Under the pieces are notes generated by a model. It was not told the origin of the DNA, made no database searches, and saw nothing but the letters and a program-made list of their open reading frames with translations. Position numbers and translations under genes: made by a program. A stretch of 41,989 nt of DNA from assembly GCF_001019615.1 (NCBI RefSeq), contig NZ_JNBQ01000033.1, forward strand, positions 1 through 41,989. Direction: 5' to 3'. Each line of letters starts with the position of its first letter. Within the stretch, counting starts at the first letter, position 1. Below, one piece after another: positions 1 to 8,609 of this stretch. Source of the stretch: Cellulosimicrobium funkei (GTDB lineage Bacteria > Actinomycetota > Actinomycetes > Actinomycetales > Cellulomonadaceae).

Positions 1-1129
1 CGAGCTCCTCGGCCTCGATCGGCGCCTGCGGCAGGACCCACTCCGAGGGCACCTGCTCGCCGGCCCAGATCATCTGGGCCGCGAGGATCGGGGTGCGCCA
101 CTGGAAGTTCGAGTACACGGCGCCGAGGGCGGTCATGTCCGTGTCCTTCCACTTGCGCAGGAAGCTCATCTCGTCCTCGCCCATGAAGACCGGGTAGGGC
201 TTGCCGGCGTCCTCGAACGCCTCGACCGCCGCGACGGCGCCGTCGCCCGCGTCCATCCAGATGCCGTCCACGTCCCCGCGCTGGAGGTACTGCGTGACGA
301 TGTCCTTGATCTTCGCGCCGTCACCGCCGGTGAACTCCGCGCCCACGACCTCGAGCTCGGACTCCGAGAAGATCTTGTCGGCCGCAGCCCAGCGGTTCTC
401 GAGCACGTCGACGCCGGGCAGGATGCGCAGCGCGAGGACCTTCGAGCCGGGCTCCAGGTTCTCGACGAGGAACTCGGCGCCGTCGGCACCGTACGCGTAG
501 CCGCCGATCGGGTGGATGAACGTGACCATGCAGTCGGTGTTCACGCCACGGTCGAACACGATGACCGGCTTGCCCGACTCGCACGCGGCCTCGACCGCCG
601 GCGTGAGGGTCGCCGTCGTCGACGGCGAGATGACGATCGCGTCGCAGTCGCCCGCCTCGACGAACGCCTGGATGTCGGAGATCTGCTTGTTGTCGTCGTC
701 CGCCGCGTCCGAGACCCGGAACTCGCCGATCACGCCCTCCTCGGTGAGGACGTCGACCTGCTGCTGCATCGTGATCCAGCCGGTCACGCGCCACGGGTTG
801 GACACCGAGGCGTTCGAGAAGCACAGCGTCTTGCCGCCGCCCTCGCTCGCGTACTCGGCCGTGTCCACGTACTCGGGCTCGATCGCCTGGAGCCACGGCT
901 GGTCGGCCGGACCCTCGGGCACGACCTCGCGCTGGGCGAGCTGACGGTCGTAGTCCGCCTGGACGAACCACTCGGAGTCGGCGCCGCCGGACTCCTCACC
1001 CGCGGGGCTCTCCTCGGCCGAGGTCTCGCCACCCTCGCCGGTGTCGGTGGGGGTGTCGGTCGTGCAGGCGGCCGTGAGGAACAGCGTGGCCACCGCCGCG
1101 CCGGCCAGGAGTGCTCGTGTACGTCGCAT
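1..1129 (-). CDS. Sugar ABC transporter substrate-binding lipoprotein (importer A), 3' end outside window
   Basis: The product is the extracellular binding protein of importer A and should deliver a sugar or polyol to the two permeases encoded just upstream. The first 376 residues are visible; the frame is still open at the left edge, so the C-terminus is missing. A lipoprotein signal peptide is clear: basic start MRRTR, a hydrophobic stretch, and lipobox LTAAC with the acylated Cys at residue 22, followed by an acidic Thr/Glu/Gly-rich linker. The rest fits the type I periplasmic binding fold of the ribose/inositol family (CDAIVISPSTTATLTPAVEAA, then KPVIVFDRG). AAGGAC sits just before the ATG. 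It is the last gene of the leftward operon, 128 bp after the second permease. The ligand cannot be named from sequence. Confidence 0.9.
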   Translation of the reverse strand, partial: MRRTRALLAGAAVATLFLTAACTTDTPTDTGEGGETSAEESPAGEESGGADSEWFVQADYDRQLAQREVVPEGPADQPWLQAIEPEYVDTAEYASEGGGKTLCFSNASVSNPWRVTGWITMQQQVDVLTEEGVIGEFRVSDAADDDNKQISDIQAFVEAGDCDAIVISPSTTATLTPAVEAACESGKPVIVFDRGVNTDCMVTFIHPIGGYAYGADGAEFLVENLEPGSKVLALRILPGVDVLENRWAAADKIFSESELEVVGAEFTGGDGAKIKDIVTQYLQRGDVDGIWMDAGDGAVAAVEAFEDAGKPYPVFMGEDEMSFLRKWKDTDMTALGAVYSNFQWRTPILAAQMIWAGEQVPSEWVLPQAPIEAEEL

Positions 1130-1257
1130 GTCCTTCTCTCCTTGGGGGTGAGACGTCGTCGTCCCGCAGCGTGCGGGGGAAGGGGGTACAGCTCGGAAGG
1201 GGTCTTTCGGGGCGTGGTCGAGGTCGCACGGGCGGGAGACCGCCGGGGCGCCGGTGC

Positions 1258-2340
1258 TCAGGCGTTCGCGGGGGCGGGCTCCTTCGGTGCGGGGGTCGGA
1301 CCCGCGGCAGGCGGGGCGTCGGGGGTGGACGCGCGGCGCCGCGACCGGCGCGGCAGCGCGGCGTAGGCGACGGCCGCGATGATGATCACGCCCTGGACCG
1401 CCGGACGGATCGTCGACGGGAGGCTGAGCTGGTTGAACAGCGTGAACAGCGCCTCCAGCGTGAGCGCGCCGGCCATCGCGGCGATCACGGTGCCCCGCCC
1501 GCCGCCGAGCACGACGCCCCCGAGCACGACGGCCGTGATGGCCATGAACTCCAGGCCCTGCCCGACCTGCGCCGTCACGCCCGCGTAGCCGCCGATGAGG
1601 ATCGCGGCGACGGTCGCCATGAAGCCCGAGAGGAGGAACGCACGCGTGCGCACCCACCAGACCGAGCTCCCGGCGTAGCCGGCCGCGACGTCGTTGTCGC
1701 CCGTGGCGACGAGCGTGCGGCCGAACGGCCTGCGCATGAGCAGGGCGGCGAGGATGCCGAGGACCACGACGATCAGCAGCGCGTACGGCACCTGGAACTG
1801 GCCCGGGTTGTCGGGGATGCCCCCGCGTCCCCACTGCCGGAAGCCGTCGGTCAGCGCGCCCGTGGGGGCACCGCCCGTCCAGAGCCGGATCGCGCCGTAC
1901 AGCACGAGCATCATGCCGAGCGTCGTGATGAACGACGGCACCTTGAGGAGCGTCGTCACGAGGCCGTTGACGAGCCCGACCGCGAGGCCGAAGACGATCA
2001 TGAGCGCCATGACGGGCCACGTCATCGAGTCCTCGCCGTCCATGAGCTTCGCCGCGATGACGACCTGGGCGCCGACCAGGGAGCCGACCGAGAGGTCGAA
2101 CTCGCCCGAGACGATGACGAAGTACTGCCCGATCGCGAGGATGACCAGCGGCGCCGCCTTCTTGACGAAGGCCATGAGCGACATGGGCTCGCCGAACGAC
2201 GGGTTCATCACGAGGATGACCGCGAAGACGAGCACGAGCAGCGCGAACACGGTCCAGCTCCCGCCCGCGGTGAGGCGCTCGAGCCAGCCGGCCCGCGGTG
2301 CGCGCGCCGGGATCGTCCGGCGCGTGGTGTCGGTGGTCAT
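1258..2340 (-). CDS. Sugar ABC transporter permease 2 (importer A), RbsC/BPD_transp_2 family
   Basis: This 360-residue inner-membrane permease of the branched-chain/ribose type has about eight to ten hydrophobic segments. It carries the family signature GEFDLSVGSLVGA near residue 80 and the conserved VVLGGVVLGGGRGT loop in the C-terminal half. A cytoplasmic Ala/Pro-rich tail of about 30 residues closes the protein. The ATG overlaps the stop of the upstream permease by four bases (ATGA), and GGAGGT lies eight bases before it, so translation is probably coupled. It is only moderately similar to its neighbour permease, so the membrane domain of importer A is probably a heterodimer. The binding protein follows after 128 bp. 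Confidence 0.92.
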   Translation of the reverse strand: MTTDTTRRTIPARAPRAGWLERLTAGGSWTVFALLVLVFAVILVMNPSFGEPMSLMAFVKKAAPLVILAIGQYFVIVSGEFDLSVGSLVGAQVVIAAKLMDGEDSMTWPVMALMIVFGLAVGLVNGLVTTLLKVPSFITTLGMMLVLYGAIRLWTGGAPTGALTDGFRQWGRGGIPDNPGQFQVPYALLIVVVLGILAALLMRRPFGRTLVATGDNDVAAGYAGSSVWWVRTRAFLLSGFMATVAAILIGGYAGVTAQVGQGLEFMAITAVVLGGVVLGGGRGTVIAAMAGALTLEALFTLFNQLSLPSTIRPAVQGVIIIAAVAYAALPRRSRRRASTPDAPPAAGPTPAPKEPAPANA

Positions 2341-3383
2341 GCGGACGCACCTCCGGTGCGGGTCGGGCGGAAGCGGGCCCGGCTGCTCGCCGGGTCGATC
2401 TGGCGCCGGGCGTACAGCGCGACGGCGGCGATGATGATGACGCCGCGCAGCACGTCCTTGAAGAACGGGTCGACGTCGAGCACGTTGAACACCGTGTCGA
2501 GCACGGCGAGGATGAGGACGCCGCCCACGGTCCCGACGATCGAGCCGCGCCCGCCCATGAGGAGCGTGCCGCCCAGCACGACGGCGGCGATCGAGTCGAG
2601 GTCGAGCCCGTAGGAGTAGACGAGCGCGTTGCCGGTGCCGAAGCGCGCGGCGATGAGGAGGCCCGCGACGCCCGCGCACACGGAGCAGAGCACGTGGGCG
2701 AGGATCAGCGTCCGGTCGGTCCGGATGCCCGAGAGCCGCGCGACGTCGGTGTTCCCGCCGACGGCGAACATGTGGTAGCCGGGCCGGGTGCGCGTCAGGA
2801 GCACGACGCCCACGGCCGCGACGAGCAGCATGACGATCGTCGAGACCGGCACCGGGCCGACGCGCGTGTACCCGAACATCTGGAACGAGGCGGGCACCTC
2901 CCCCGCCGGGCCCTTGAACTGCGTGTCGAGGTAGCCCTTGATGATGAGGCCGACGCCGAGCGTCGCGATGAAGGCGTTGACGCGGAGCTTCGCGATGACG
3001 AGCCCGTTGACCAGGCCGACGACCGCCGCGACGCCCACCGCCGCGAGGACGCCGAGCCAGACGCGCGAGGGGTCGCCCGCCATGGTCGTCGCGCCGACGA
3101 TCGAGCTGAGCGCCACGACGTAGCCGACCGACAGGTCGAGCGACTTGCACAGGATCGCGAACGTCTGCCCGATCGCGACGAAGCCGAGCAGGCTCGTCTG
3201 CGTGAGCATGTACGCCGTGTTCGCTGTGCTGAACAGGTTGCCGCCGCCGACGGCGACGAGGACGCCGGCGATCACGAGGATCCCGACGAGGGCGAGATAG
3301 ACGATCTCCGTCGACCCCAGGCGGCGCCGGCGCGCGGGGGCGCGGCGCGCGGTGGGGGCGGCGGTCGCGACCGCGGTGCTCAT
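2337..3383 (-). CDS. Sugar ABC transporter permease 1 (importer A), RbsC/BPD_transp_2 family
   Basis: This 348-residue permease belongs to the ribose/inositol/xylose family. After a basic Ala/Arg-rich N-terminus come several hydrophobic helices, with the hallmark CKSLDLSVGYVVALSS around residues 80 to 95 and VVLGGTLLMGGRGS near residue 265. AGGAGG stands four bases ahead of the ATG, which overlaps the ATPase stop as ATGA. The gene order ATPase, permease, permease, binding protein identifies it as one half of the importer A channel. Starts and stops are interlocked through the operon, so the four genes are very likely one transcript. Confidence 0.92.
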   Translation of the reverse strand: MSTAVATAAPTARRAPARRRRLGSTEIVYLALVGILVIAGVLVAVGGGNLFSTANTAYMLTQTSLLGFVAIGQTFAILCKSLDLSVGYVVALSSIVGATTMAGDPSRVWLGVLAAVGVAAVVGLVNGLVIAKLRVNAFIATLGVGLIIKGYLDTQFKGPAGEVPASFQMFGYTRVGPVPVSTIVMLLVAAVGVVLLTRTRPGYHMFAVGGNTDVARLSGIRTDRTLILAHVLCSVCAGVAGLLIAARFGTGNALVYSYGLDLDSIAAVVLGGTLLMGGRGSIVGTVGGVLILAVLDTVFNVLDVDPFFKDVLRGVIIIAAVALYARRQIDPASSRARFRPTRTGGASA

Positions 3384-5053
3384 CGGTCCTCCTGCGGGCC
3401 GTCGGTGGGGTGCTGGGCGGACGCCGCCGGTCCGCCGGGTGCGGTGGCGGGCCCGGCGCCGGGAAGGTCGTCCGCGTCCGCGAGGGCGCCGAGGTCGACC
3501 TGGACGTGCTCGCCCGACGTGTCCTCCCCCGCGCCGGTGGCGAGGGCCATCACGGTCTCCTCGTCGCTGCCGGCGGGGAGCTCGCCCGCGAGGCGGCCGT
3601 CGCGCATGACGAGCACGCGGTCCGCCATCGCGACGACCTCGGGGAGCTCGGAGGAGATGAACAGGACGGCGACGCCGCTCGCGGTGAGCTCGCGCATGAG
3701 GTCGTAGACGGCGCGCTTGGCGCCGACGTCGATGCCGCGGGTCGGCTCGTCGAGCACGATCACCTGCGGGTCCGTGACCAGCCACTTCGCGAGGACGACC
3801 TTCTGCTGGTTGCCGCCCGACAGGTACTGGACCTCGGCCTCCTGCGAGCTCGCGACGAGCTCGAGCGAGGAGAGGATGCCGGGGATGCGCCTCGCGCGCC
3901 GGTCCGCCTGGCCGGGCACGACGGCGTCGAGCACGAGCCGCGCGTTCGCGAGGATCGACTGACCGAGCGCGAGGCCCTCCGCCTTGCGGTCCTCGGTCAC
4001 GAGCGCGAGCCCCGCACGCACCGCCTGGCGCGGCGAGCGCACGTCCACCGGCTTGCCGCCGACGAGCACGCGGCCGCGCGTGAAGCCCGCGATGCCGAAG
4101 ATGCCGTGCGCGATCTCGGTGCGGCCCGAGCCCTGGAGACCGGCGAGCGCGACGATCTCGCCCGCCCGCACCTCGAGCGACACGTCGTCGACCTGCGTGT
4201 TGCCCACGCCCTCGAGCGCGAGGCGCACCTCGCCCGGGACGGTCGAGGGATCCTTGTCCGGGAAGTACCCGGCGAAGTCGCGGCCGACCATCGTGCGCAC
4301 GAGCCGGTCGGGGTCGATGTCCGCCGTCGGCGTCGTCAGGACGTGGTTGCCGTCCTTGAGCACCGTGATGGTGTCGCAGAGGTCGAAGATCTCCTTGAGG
4401 CGGTGCGACACGTAGAGGATCGCGACCCCGCGCTCCTTCAGCCGGTGGACGAGCTCGTAGAGCAGCTCGACCTCCTGGTCGGCGAGGGCGGCCGTCGGCT
4501 CGTCCATCGAGATGATGCGCGCGTCGTAGGACACGGCCTTGACGATCTCGACGATCTGCTGCTGCGCGACGGAGAGCGAACCGACGCGCGTCCACGAGGC
4601 GAGGCCGGTGAGGCCCAGGTCGGCGAGGAGCGCCGTCATGTCCGCGTGCATGCGGCGGCGGTCGACGAGTCCGGCGCGGCGCGGCTCGCGGCCGAGGTAG
4701 ACGTTCTCCGCGACCGAGCGCTCGGGCAGGAGGTTGAACTCCTGGAAGACGGTCGAGACGCCCGCGTGCTGCGCGGCCAGCGGCGACGCGAAGGTCGTGG
4801 TCTCGCCGTCGAGCTCGACCGTGCCCGCGTCGGGGCGGTGCACGCCCGCGATGATCTTCATGAGCGTCGACTTGCCGGCGCCGTTCTCGCCGACGAGCGC
4901 GTGGACCTCGCCCGGCCGCACGTCGAGGTCGATGTCGCGCAGCACGGAGTTGCCGAAGAACTCCTTGCCGATGCCGCGCAGGCGCAGGATCGGCTCGTCG
5001 CCGCCCTCCCCCGCCGCCGGCGGCCGGGGCTCGCGCGTGGTCGTCGCGGTCAT
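3380..5053 (-). CDS. Sugar ABC transporter double-NBD ATPase (importer A), RbsA/MglA type
   Basis: The protein (557 residues) energises importer A. It has two fused nucleotide-binding domains. The first carries Walker A GENGAGKST, signature LSVAQQQ and Walker B IISMDEPTAAL. The second has the degenerate P-loop GLQGSGRTE usual for this family, an intact LSGGNQQK signature and VIVLDEPTRGID. The C-terminal tail of about 50 residues, rich in Ala, Pro, Gly and Asp, is longer than in enteric RbsA and looks disordered. GGAGG precedes the ATG by about seven bases, and the start overlaps the stop of the upstream dehydrogenase (ATGA). The family transports pentoses, galactose and inositol; substrate is not readable here. 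Confidence 0.93.
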   Translation of the reverse strand: MTATTTREPRPPAAGEGGDEPILRLRGIGKEFFGNSVLRDIDLDVRPGEVHALVGENGAGKSTLMKIIAGVHRPDAGTVELDGETTTFASPLAAQHAGVSTVFQEFNLLPERSVAENVYLGREPRRAGLVDRRRMHADMTALLADLGLTGLASWTRVGSLSVAQQQIVEIVKAVSYDARIISMDEPTAALADQEVELLYELVHRLKERGVAILYVSHRLKEIFDLCDTITVLKDGNHVLTTPTADIDPDRLVRTMVGRDFAGYFPDKDPSTVPGEVRLALEGVGNTQVDDVSLEVRAGEIVALAGLQGSGRTEIAHGIFGIAGFTRGRVLVGGKPVDVRSPRQAVRAGLALVTEDRKAEGLALGQSILANARLVLDAVVPGQADRRARRIPGILSSLELVASSQEAEVQYLSGGNQQKVVLAKWLVTDPQVIVLDEPTRGIDVGAKRAVYDLMRELTASGVAVLFISSELPEVVAMADRVLVMRDGRLAGELPAGSDEETVMALATGAGEDTSGEHVQVDLGALADADDLPGAGPATAPGGPAASAQHPTDGPQEDR

Positions 5054-6297
5054 GCCGGCACCTCCACCCAGCCGCCCGAGCGCACCGACTCGCCCACGGC
5101 GGCGGCCAGCCGGGCGGCGCGCAGGCCGTCGTCGAACGTGGGCAGGCCGTCCGGGACGCTGCCGCGGATCGCCGTCGCCGTGTCGGCGACGAGCGCGTCG
5201 AAGCAGTCCTGGTAGCCCTGCGCGTGCCCGGCGGGCAGGCGCGAGTAGCGGGCGGCGGCCGCGGAGAGCGCCTCGGGGTCGCGCACGAGGAGGCGCGACG
5301 CGTCGCGGCGGCCCTCCCACAGCGTCTCGGGCTGCTCCTGGTCGAACGACAGCGTCGACTCCGACCCCGAGATCTCCAGGTACAGCCGGTTCTTGCGTCC
5401 CGCCGAGACCTGGGAGATGACGGCGGTCCCGAGCGCCCCGCCGTCCGTCGCGTACTGGAGCGTGACGGCGTCCTCGGTCGCCACCTCGTGCACGACGCCG
5501 TCCGGCCCCCGGCGACGCGGGTTGACGGTGGCGGACTGCGCGACGAGCCGGGCGATGCGGTGCCCGGTGGTGAACTCGAGCAGGTCGCAGAAGTGGGAGC
5601 CGATGTCGCCGAAGGCCCGGCTCGCGCCGCCGAGCGCGGGGTCGACGCGCCAGTTGTCGTCCGACTCCCGCAGGAGCCAGTCCTGGAGGTACGAGCCGTG
5701 CACGAGCGAGATGGTGCCGACCTCGCCCCGGCGCACGCGCTCGCGCGCCTCGCGCACCATCGCGTGGAAGCGGTAGGTGAACGGCACGACCGCGACCCGC
5801 CCGTCGGCGGCGCGCGCCTCGGCGGCCAGTCCCGCGAGCTCGACCGCGCCCTCGACGTCGGTCGCGAGCGGCTTCTCGCACACCACGTGCTTGCCCGCCG
5901 CGAGCGCGGCGCGGGCGAGGGGGACGTGCAGGTGGTTGGGCGTGCACACGTGGACGACGTCGACCTCAGGGTCGGCGAGCAGCTCCTCCGCGGTGGCGAC
6001 GGCGCGCTCGGCCCCGAGGCCCGGCGCCGCCGCACGGGCGATCTCGAGGTCCGCAGCGGCCACGCTCACGACCCGTCCCCCGCCGGTGCGCACGGCCCGC
6101 GCGTGGACGCCGCCCATGAAGCCCGCGCCGAGGATCCCCGCACGGTAGCCGGAGGCCGGCAGTCCGCCCTCGTCCGGGGCGCTGGCGGGGAAGGTGCTCC
6201 GGGCGGCAGGGGCCCCTGTGGTGGTCGCTCCCGGGAGGGGCGTACCCGGGTCCAGCACCGGGGTACGCACGTCCTGCGCGACGTCGTCGGCTCGCAT
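5050..6297 (-). CDS. Gfo/Idh/MocA family NAD(P)-dependent oxidoreductase A
   Basis: This cytoplasmic dehydrogenase (415 residues) is the first gene of the importer A operon and probably oxidises or reduces the imported sugar. The Rossmann motif GILGAGFMGG begins near residue 54; the family EKP motif (CEKPLATD, Lys142) and GDIGSHFCDLLEF, with the usual active-site Asp/His region, follow. About 48 residues before the Rossmann fold form a Pro/Ala/Thr-rich extension not typical of the family. The ATG is supported by a promoter whose -10 box ends seven bases before it and by the absence of a Shine-Dalgarno sequence, so the message is probably leaderless. Similar enzymes include ThuB and inositol dehydrogenases. 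It is clearly different from the second copy at 13876. Confidence 0.92.
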   Translation of the reverse strand: MRADDVAQDVRTPVLDPGTPLPGATTTGAPAARSTFPASAPDEGGLPASGYRAGILGAGFMGGVHARAVRTGGGRVVSVAAADLEIARAAAPGLGAERAVATAEELLADPEVDVVHVCTPNHLHVPLARAALAAGKHVVCEKPLATDVEGAVELAGLAAEARAADGRVAVVPFTYRFHAMVREARERVRRGEVGTISLVHGSYLQDWLLRESDDNWRVDPALGGASRAFGDIGSHFCDLLEFTTGHRIARLVAQSATVNPRRRGPDGVVHEVATEDAVTLQYATDGGALGTAVISQVSAGRKNRLYLEISGSESTLSFDQEQPETLWEGRRDASRLLVRDPEALSAAAARYSRLPAGHAQGYQDCFDALVADTATAIRGSVPDGLPTFDDGLRAARLAAAVGESVRSGGWVEVPA

Positions 6298-6304
6298 GGA
6301 TCAC

Positions 6305-6340
6305 AACGTAGGGGTACTTATGTCGAGCGTCAAGCAAAAG
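6305..6340 (-). promoter_or_regulatory. Promoter and operator of the importer A operon
   Basis: On the minus strand, TTGACG (6333 to 6328), a 17-base spacer and TACGTT (6310 to 6305) make a good sigma-70-type promoter. Seven bases separate the -10 box from the ATG at 6297, predicting a leaderless transcript. A 24-bp operator-like element at 6317 to 6340 covers the -35 box and most of the spacer. Its plus-strand half CGTCAAGCAAAAGCCGA is identical over 17 bases to the site at 19247. The regulator is inferred to be the ROK protein encoded at 19320. Confidence 0.75.
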
Positions 6341-6465
6341 CCGAACATCGATCGTCACGGTTATATAACCCAAGCCGCGAAACAAATGTGAAGGATCACA
6401 CGACCGCACGCGTGGCGCCGATCGGACGAGCGGTGAAGCGGCGACCGGCACGCACCGGACGCGGG

Positions 6466-6510
6466 CACGCCACCGCCCCCGGCCGTCGAGGGGCCGGGGG
6501 CGGTGGCGTG
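6466..6510 (-). terminator. Strong hairpin terminator after the isomerase gene
   Basis: A perfect 19-bp stem (6466 to 6484 against 6492 to 6510) with a seven-base loop begins about 60 bp beyond the stop codon of the isomerase gene. There is no U tract, which is common for actinobacterial terminators. It also insulates the importer A promoter from upstream transcription. Confidence 0.8.
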
Positions 6511-6569
6511 TCGGACTGTTCTCCCCCACCCGCCGACCGGCGGAGCCGACCGGCGGGAGACTGCGTGTG

Positions 6570-7571
6570 CTACTTGGTCGAGAACGCGGCGTCGAACGCC
6601 GCGTCCGGGGCGTCGAAGGCGTACTTCTTGACGAACTCGAGGGCCTCCGGCGCGCCGACCATGCGGTCCATGCCGGCGTCCTCCCACTCCACGGAGATGG
6701 GCCCCTCGTAGCCGATGGTGTTGAGCATGCGGAAGGCGTCCTCCCACGGCACGTCGCCGTGGCCCGTCGAGATGAAGTCCCAGCCGCGGCGCGGGTCCGC
6801 CCAGGCCAGGTGGGAGCCCATGCGCCCGTTGCGGCCGTTGTGCATCCGCTTCTTCGTGTCCTTGCAGTCCACGTGGTAGATGCGGTCCTTGAAGTCCCAC
6901 AGGAAGCTCACCGGGTCGAGGTCCTGCCACACCATGTGGCTCGGGTCCCAGTTGAGGCCGAACGCCTCGCGGTGCCCGATCGCCTCGAGCGTGCGGACGG
7001 TGGTCCAGTAGTCGTACGCGATCTCGCTCGGGTGCACCTCGTGGGCGAACTTCACGCCGACCTCGTCGAAGACGTCGAGGATCGGGTTCCACCGGTCGGC
7101 GAAGTCCTGGTAGCCGGCGTCGATCGCCTCCTGCGAGACCGGCGGGAACATCGCGACGTACTTCCAGATCGCCGAGCCCGTGAAGCCCACGACCGTCTTC
7201 ACGCCGAGCTTCGCGGCGAGGCGCGCGGTGTGCTTCATCTCCTCCGCGGCGCGCTGGCGCACGCCCTCGGGGTCGCCGTCGCCCCACACGACGTCCGGCA
7301 GGATGTCGCGGTGACGCTGGTCGATCGGGTCGTCGCAGACGGCCTGGCCCTTGAGGTGGTTCGAGATCGCGTAGACCTTGAGGTCGTACTTGGCGAGGAG
7401 GTCGAGCTTGCCCTGGACGTACTCGTCGTCGTCCCAGCGCCACGGGTCGAGGTGGTCTCCCCAGCAGGCGATCTCCAGGCCGTCGTAGCCCCAGCCGGAC
7501 GCGAGCCGCGCCACCTCCTCGAACGGCAGGTCGGCCCACTGCCCGGTGAAGAGGGTGATCGGTCGTGCCAT
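6570..7571 (-). CDS. Sugar phosphate isomerase/epimerase (AP-endonuclease-2-type TIM barrel)
   Basis: This 333-residue cytoplasmic TIM-barrel protein belongs to the xylose-isomerase-like family (IolE, IolI, tagatose epimerase relatives). The metal-site pattern is visible: Glu in [14 protein letters not shown], Asp and His in LNWDPSHM, His in IYHVDCKD, and the late Glu in [16 protein letters not shown] stands about ten bases upstream of the ATG. It lies 41 bp after the anchored secreted protein gene on the same strand and ends at a strong hairpin. Family members isomerise or epimerise free or phosphorylated sugars, and some act on keto-inositols or 3-keto-sugars. Its setting among Gfo/Idh, ThuA and sugar transport genes suggests such a substrate, but this is inference. 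Confidence 0.9.
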   Translation of the reverse strand: MARPITLFTGQWADLPFEEVARLASGWGYDGLEIACWGDHLDPWRWDDDEYVQGKLDLLAKYDLKVYAISNHLKGQAVCDDPIDQRHRDILPDVVWGDGDPEGVRQRAAEEMKHTARLAAKLGVKTVVGFTGSAIWKYVAMFPPVSQEAIDAGYQDFADRWNPILDVFDEVGVKFAHEVHPSEIAYDYWTTVRTLEAIGHREAFGLNWDPSHMVWQDLDPVSFLWDFKDRIYHVDCKDTKKRMHNGRNGRMGSHLAWADPRRGWDFISTGHGDVPWEDAFRMLNTIGYEGPISVEWEDAGMDRMVGAPEALEFVKKYAFDAPDAAFDAAFSTK

Positions 7572-7612
7572 GGTCGTGTCTCCTTCGGTCGTTCTCGGTA
7601 TCGCGCCCGGGG

Positions 7613-8353
7613 TCACCGGGCGGACGTGCTGGTCAGGGAGCGGGGCTTGCCGTCCGACGACTCGTCGGCGGCGGCAGCGCGCGAGCGGCGGCGGAGGACG
7701 ACGTAGCCGCCGGCGAGGAGGAGCGCGGCGACCACGGCGACCGCGATCCACACGCCGGCGCCGCTCCCGGTCGACTCGTCGTCCACGGTGCCGGACCCGT
7801 CGGTCGCGGCGTCGGAGTCTCCGGCGGCACCGTCCGCCTCGTCGCCCGACCCGTCCTGGGCACCGGCCGCGGCCTCGTCGTCCGCGTCCGGGGCCGGCTC
7901 GGGCAGGGGCACGACGTCGACCTGCGCGGACGCGGTCGCCTCGGACGGGTGCGTGATCGTGGCGGTGAGGGTCCAGTTGCCCTCGGCGAGGACGCCGGGC
8001 TCGGACGTGTACCAGCCGACGCCCTCCGACGCCGAGGAGAGGGTGAGGGGGCCGACGGTCTCGCCGGCCGCGGACTCCGCGGTCACGGAGACGTCGGCCG
8101 CCTCCTCGACCGGGTGGCCGTCGAGCTTCCAGGTCAGGTTGGCGGAGATGCCGCCCTCCCCGTCGGTACCGAGGGAGATCACGACGTCGCCGCCGTGCGC
8201 GGCCGCGGGGGCCGCGACACCCAGCAGCGCGACGACGGCGCCGAGCAGCACGCCGAGCGCCGCGGAGAGAAGAGCGCGCGCCCCGACCCGGGATCGGGTG
8301 CTGGAGCTGGTGCCGCTGCGGGTGCCGCTGGGCTGCGCAGACGTTCGGGACAT
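7613..8353 (-). CDS. Secreted Ig-like protein with C-terminal membrane anchor, function unknown
   Basis: The 246-residue product has a long basic Ser/Thr-rich N-terminus, a hydrophobic signal segment and the cleavage-like sequence APAAA before HGGD. A beta-rich domain of about 100 residues follows ([12 protein letters not shown] to [10 protein letters not shown]), then an acidic Asp/Ala/Gly linker, one transmembrane helix ([20 protein letters not shown]) and a basic cytoplasmic tail. It is therefore predicted to face outward and to be anchored by its C-terminus. The domain loosely resembles CopC/YtkA-like folds, and cleavage after the last Ala would leave an N-terminal His; both points are tentative. 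GAGG precedes the ATG. It follows the giant secreted protein gene and precedes the isomerase, so a role near the cell surface in the same process is plausible. Confidence 0.75.
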   Translation of the reverse strand: MSRTSAQPSGTRSGTSSSTRSRVGARALLSAALGVLLGAVVALLGVAAPAAAHGGDVVISLGTDGEGGISANLTWKLDGHPVEEAADVSVTAESAAGETVGPLTLSSASEGVGWYTSEPGVLAEGNWTLTATITHPSEATASAQVDVVPLPEPAPDADDEAAAGAQDGSGDEADGAAGDSDAATDGSGTVDDESTGSGAGVWIAVAVVAALLLAGGYVVLRRRSRAAAADESSDGKPRSLTSTSAR

Positions 8354-8568
8354 CGGGTCATCACCTCGTCGTGGTCCGTGTGGTGGCTCCGGGGCCGACG
8401 GCGGTCGTCGATCCCCGGGGTGCCCCGGCGCCGGGCCGGAGCGCCCGTTCCCGGGCGCCGGGGCCGGAGACCCGGAGGTCTCCGTCGTGCTCGTCGTACG
8501 GGCAGCGTACGGTCGGCCCGGCCGATGGGCCGCCCGTCCGCCGAGCGCCGGCACGCCGAGCGCGGTGC

Positions 8569-8603
8569 CCGGCGGGCCGGTGCTCAGGGCACCGGCCCGC
8601 CGG
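8569..8603 (-). terminator. Hairpin terminator of the giant secreted protein gene
   Basis: A perfect 15-bp stem (8569 to 8583 against 8589 to 8603) with a five-base loop starts six bases after the stop codon. The rest of the gap to the next gene (8354 to 8568) holds one further 10-bp GC-rich inverted repeat (8423 to 8432 against 8454 to 8463) and no recognisable gene. Confidence 0.8.
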
Positions 8604-8609
8604 AACCTG

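Noticed and set aside
1111-2613. Long plus-strand frame opposite the importer A genes
   Set aside because: It is a shadow of the permease genes; the translation is charged repeats with no family resemblance, while the minus-strand frames encode clear transport proteins.
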